NCBI GenBank assembly: GCA_019418025.1 | Contig: DYCR01000039.1 | Location: 1-7,250 of the forward strand | Length of the DNA: 7,250 nt | Source: Clostridiales bacterium | GTDB lineage: Bacteria > Bacillota > Clostridia > Oscillospirales > Oscillospiraceae | Reading direction: 5' to 3' | Shown: positions 5,399 through 7,250 of the stretch, one piece after another | Numbering within the stretch: position 1 is the first letter of the stretch | Layout of the letters: every line of letters begins with the position of its first letter | Notes under the pieces: model-generated | Seen by the model: the letters and a program-made list of their open reading frames with translations, nothing else | What the model was told of the DNA's origin: nothing | Database searches by the model: none | Position numbers and translations under genes: made by a program

Positions 5399-5986
5399 AT
5401 GAAAAATAACACGACGATCCGTGTTGTAATCGCCGATGATGAGCCGATCACCAAGATGGATCTCAACGAGCTGTTACAGGAGGCCGGATACGAGGTTGTC
5501 GGCGAAGCATCCGACGGTTTTGATGCTGTTGAGATTTGCCGCCAGACCCGACCGAACTTAATCCTGCTGGATATCAAAATGCCCTTGCTGGATGGATTAT
5601 CCGCCGCAAAGATCATTCATGAGGAAAATCTGGCCGAAACCATCATTATGATGACCGCATACAGTGAGCGTGAATTTATCGAGCAAGCCAAGGAGTGCGG
5701 TGTCGGCGGCTACCTCGTAAAGCCGATCGATGAAAAATCCCTGATCCCCAACATTGAGGTCGGGGTAAACCGAAGTCAGGAGATCGGCAGGCTGCGAAAA
5801 GACATCGAAAAAGCCAATGTCCGTCTGGAGAGCCGTGTTCTTGTAGAAAAGGCAAAGGGGCAGATCATGCAGAAGCAGAATCTGAGCGAGCAAAATGCAT
5901 ATGATTACATACGAAAGCTAAGTCAGGCGAAGCATCTTTCCATGAAACGGGTGGCTGAGATGATATTGGCCAGAAGTGAGGGATAA
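5399..5986 (+). CDS. eutV: EutV, ANTAR-domain antiterminator response regulator
   Basis: A 195-aa response regulator acting on RNA, not DNA. Residues 7-125 are a receiver with acidic pair Asp13/Asp14, phospho-acceptor Asp58 in LLDIKMP, Thr86 and Lys108 (LVKP). A coiled-coil linker (about 127-145, RLRKDIEKANVRLESR) leads to the ANTAR domain (about 146-192), three helices with the pattern EKAKGQIMQKQNLSEQNAY and MKRVAEMIL. In Enterococcus and Listeria, phosphorylated EutV dimerises and binds dual hexaloop hairpins in eut leaders to stop terminator formation. Two such leaders lie in this window. AAAGGGGA at 5383-5390 is its ribosome site. eutV is downstream of its own target, so it should be positively autoregulated. 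The function call is strong. Confidence 0.95.
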   Translation: MKNNTTIRVVIADDEPITKMDLNELLQEAGYEVVGEASDGFDAVEICRQTRPNLILLDIKMPLLDGLSAAKIIHEENLAETIIMMTAYSEREFIEQAKECGVGGYLVKPIDEKSLIPNIEVGVNRSQEIGRLRKDIEKANVRLESRVLVEKAKGQIMQKQNLSEQNAYDYIRKLSQAKHLSMKRVAEMILARSEG

Positions 5987-5989
5987 GTT

Positions 5990-7250
5990 GTGGATACCAT
6001 TGGACAGCTGTGCCAAAAGTACACAGATCTGACAGAGGACGAAATACAAATCATTCGGAATATGGCATCGGTTATACAAACCTTTGCCGATTTGTCTGAA
6101 GCAGATGTATTTATCGATTGTCCTGCGTGCAATGGCGATGCAATCGTCGTCGCTGAGGCAAAGCCGTCCGGTGTGCCGTCATCCTATAAAAAATCCGTGG
6201 TGGGACTGCCTGCCAAGCAGGAAAATGAGCCTGCCGTATCCCGGACCCTTCGGCTCGGGATCAGTACCCGGCAAATGAAGGCCGTTACGCAGGAGAACAG
6301 CTCGACCATTCAGTCCGTGGAGCCGATTTTCAGCGGAAAGCGGGTGATCGGCGTACTGATCAGTGAGAAAAAGGCCTCAGAACAGCTTCAACTGGACGAT
6401 CGGCTTCATTTTTCAAAGGACAGCTGTCAAACCATCGCCAACAATCTGGCTCAGCTGATCGACGAGGACAACTGGCTTACCGAGTGCATCGACGAAGCGC
6501 TGATCATGGTCGATATATTCGGAACGGTGGCTTTTCGGAACAGAAAGGCCAGAGAATTGTATCAGAAACTTGGTTATGTAGATGATATCCTTGGTCAGCC
6601 GTACAAGAATGTTTGTCTGGTAGATTTGGCAGCTGTGATGTCAGGGGTGCGGGAATATTCCCACATGGAGACAACCATCGGTTCGTGTGTTCTCAGCACC
6701 AAGCGTGTCCAGTTAGACGTCCCGGGGATGGATTTTGCAGTGATCCTGCGTGACATCACGCTGCAAAAGGAACAGGAAAAAGCACTGATCCTGAAATCCG
6801 TTGCAATCAAAGAAATGCATCACCGCGTCAAGAATAATTTGCAGACCATCGCCAGTCTCCTGCGCTTGCAGATGCGCAGGACAGACGGAGCCGAGACCCG
6901 TCAGGTACTTGGGGAAAGCATGAACCGGATCTTGTCCATCGCCAGTACCCATCAGCTGTTGGCACAAAGCGGGATCGACGAGGTGATGATCGGCGAGGTC
7001 ATCCAAAACATTACCAGTAACGCACTGAGATATTACAGCGCCGCCCGTTTTCATGTTGAAACAACACTGGAAGGGGATTCATTCAAGGTTTCCTCGGATG
7101 TTGCAACGTCGGTGGCACTGATCATCAACGAATTAGTAGAAAACGCTATGAAATATGCGTTTCCAGATGGATATTCCGGCTTGATTCGAATTATCGTATC
7201 CAAAAGAGAGCTTTATTCCCAGATTCAGGTGGTTGACAACGGAGTTGGAT
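5990..7250 (+). CDS. eutW: EutW, sensor histidine kinase (3' end outside window)
   Basis: A cytoplasmic histidine kinase, 420 codons visible, open at the right edge. I chose GTG at 5990: GAGGG at 5978-5982 is well spaced, it lies three bases after the eutV stop, and the family N-terminal helix begins at once; the first in-frame ATG (6062) would remove it. Residues about 1-150 match the H_kinase_N sensory domain (LTEDEIQIIRNMASVIQTF). About 160-265 is a PAS domain (DEALIMVDIFGTVAFRN). About 273-345 is a HisKA_2 dimerisation domain with KEMHHRVKNNLQTI, where His278 before Arg is the likely phosphorylation site. From about 360 follows an HATPase domain with N-box NELVENAMKYAF (380-391) and DNGVG (416-420). 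No membrane segment is seen, consistent with an intracellular ligand; in E. faecalis EutW responds to ethanolamine. Cognate partner of EutV. Confidence 0.94.
   Translation, partial: MDTIGQLCQKYTDLTEDEIQIIRNMASVIQTFADLSEADVFIDCPACNGDAIVVAEAKPSGVPSSYKKSVVGLPAKQENEPAVSRTLRLGISTRQMKAVTQENSSTIQSVEPIFSGKRVIGVLISEKKASEQLQLDDRLHFSKDSCQTIANNLAQLIDEDNWLTECIDEALIMVDIFGTVAFRNRKARELYQKLGYVDDILGQPYKNVCLVDLAAVMSGVREYSHMETTIGSCVLSTKRVQLDVPGMDFAVILRDITLQKEQEKALILKSVAIKEMHHRVKNNLQTIASLLRLQMRRTDGAETRQVLGESMNRILSIASTHQLLAQSGIDEVMIGEVIQNITSNALRYYSAARFHVETTLEGDSFKVSSDVATSVALIINELVENAMKYAFPDGYSGLIRIIVSKRELYSQIQVVDNGVG

Noticed and set aside
1..7250. CRISPR arrays, tRNA or rRNA genes
   Set aside because: No regularly spaced repeats, and nothing resembling a tRNA or rRNA sequence, was seen on either strand.

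Overview
The window looks like part of a chromosomal ethanolamine-utilisation (eut) bacterial-microcompartment locus from a Gram-positive anaerobe, most likely a gut-type Clostridia (Bacillota). The grounds are strong AGGAGG-type ribosome sites, balanced base composition, a YesN-like AraC response regulator, and above all EutV/EutW control by transcription antitermination, which is the Gram-positive way of regulating eut genes. The genus cannot be fixed from this sequence.

Layout, all on the + strand. (1) 1-1120: 3' part of an AraC-family regulator of the response-regulator type, closed by a clear terminator (1124-1170). (2) 1183-2810: a compact recombination module, made of a 63-aa small protein translationally coupled to a 464-aa large serine recombinase. 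Its ribosome site lies in a long hairpin. (3) 2899-4182: promoter, short leader with two hexaloop hairpins (ANTAR target) overlapping an intrinsic terminator, then an iron-dependent alcohol dehydrogenase (EutG/PduQ type). (4) 4183-4580: a gene-free 400-base control region with a second promoter closely resembling the first, upstream direct repeats, a 12-base inverted repeat flanking the promoter, a second dual-hairpin leader and another terminator. (5) 4581-7250: tightly packed eutS (shell protein), eutP (small GTPase-like protein), eutV (receiver plus ANTAR antiterminator) and eutW (soluble sensor histidine kinase, cut by the window end; it starts with GTG).

How it works together, partly by inference: EutW would sense ethanolamine and phosphorylate EutV. 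EutV would then bind the paired hexaloop hairpins in the leaders of the dehydrogenase and eutS mRNAs, keep the terminators from forming, and let transcription run into the dehydrogenase and eutS-P-V-W genes. Since eutVW lies behind one of its own terminators, the circuit is positively autoregulated. The dehydrogenase would reduce acetaldehyde to ethanol inside the shell and recycle NADH.

Most interesting points: the hexaloops follow a G-N-N-G-C-A pattern in three of four cases rather than the described A1/G4 pattern; the two promoters match at 22 of 29 positions; and a perfect 12-base inverted repeat flanks the eutS promoter while a site-specific recombinase sits about 1.4 kb upstream, suggesting an invertible (phase-variable) promoter that read data could test.
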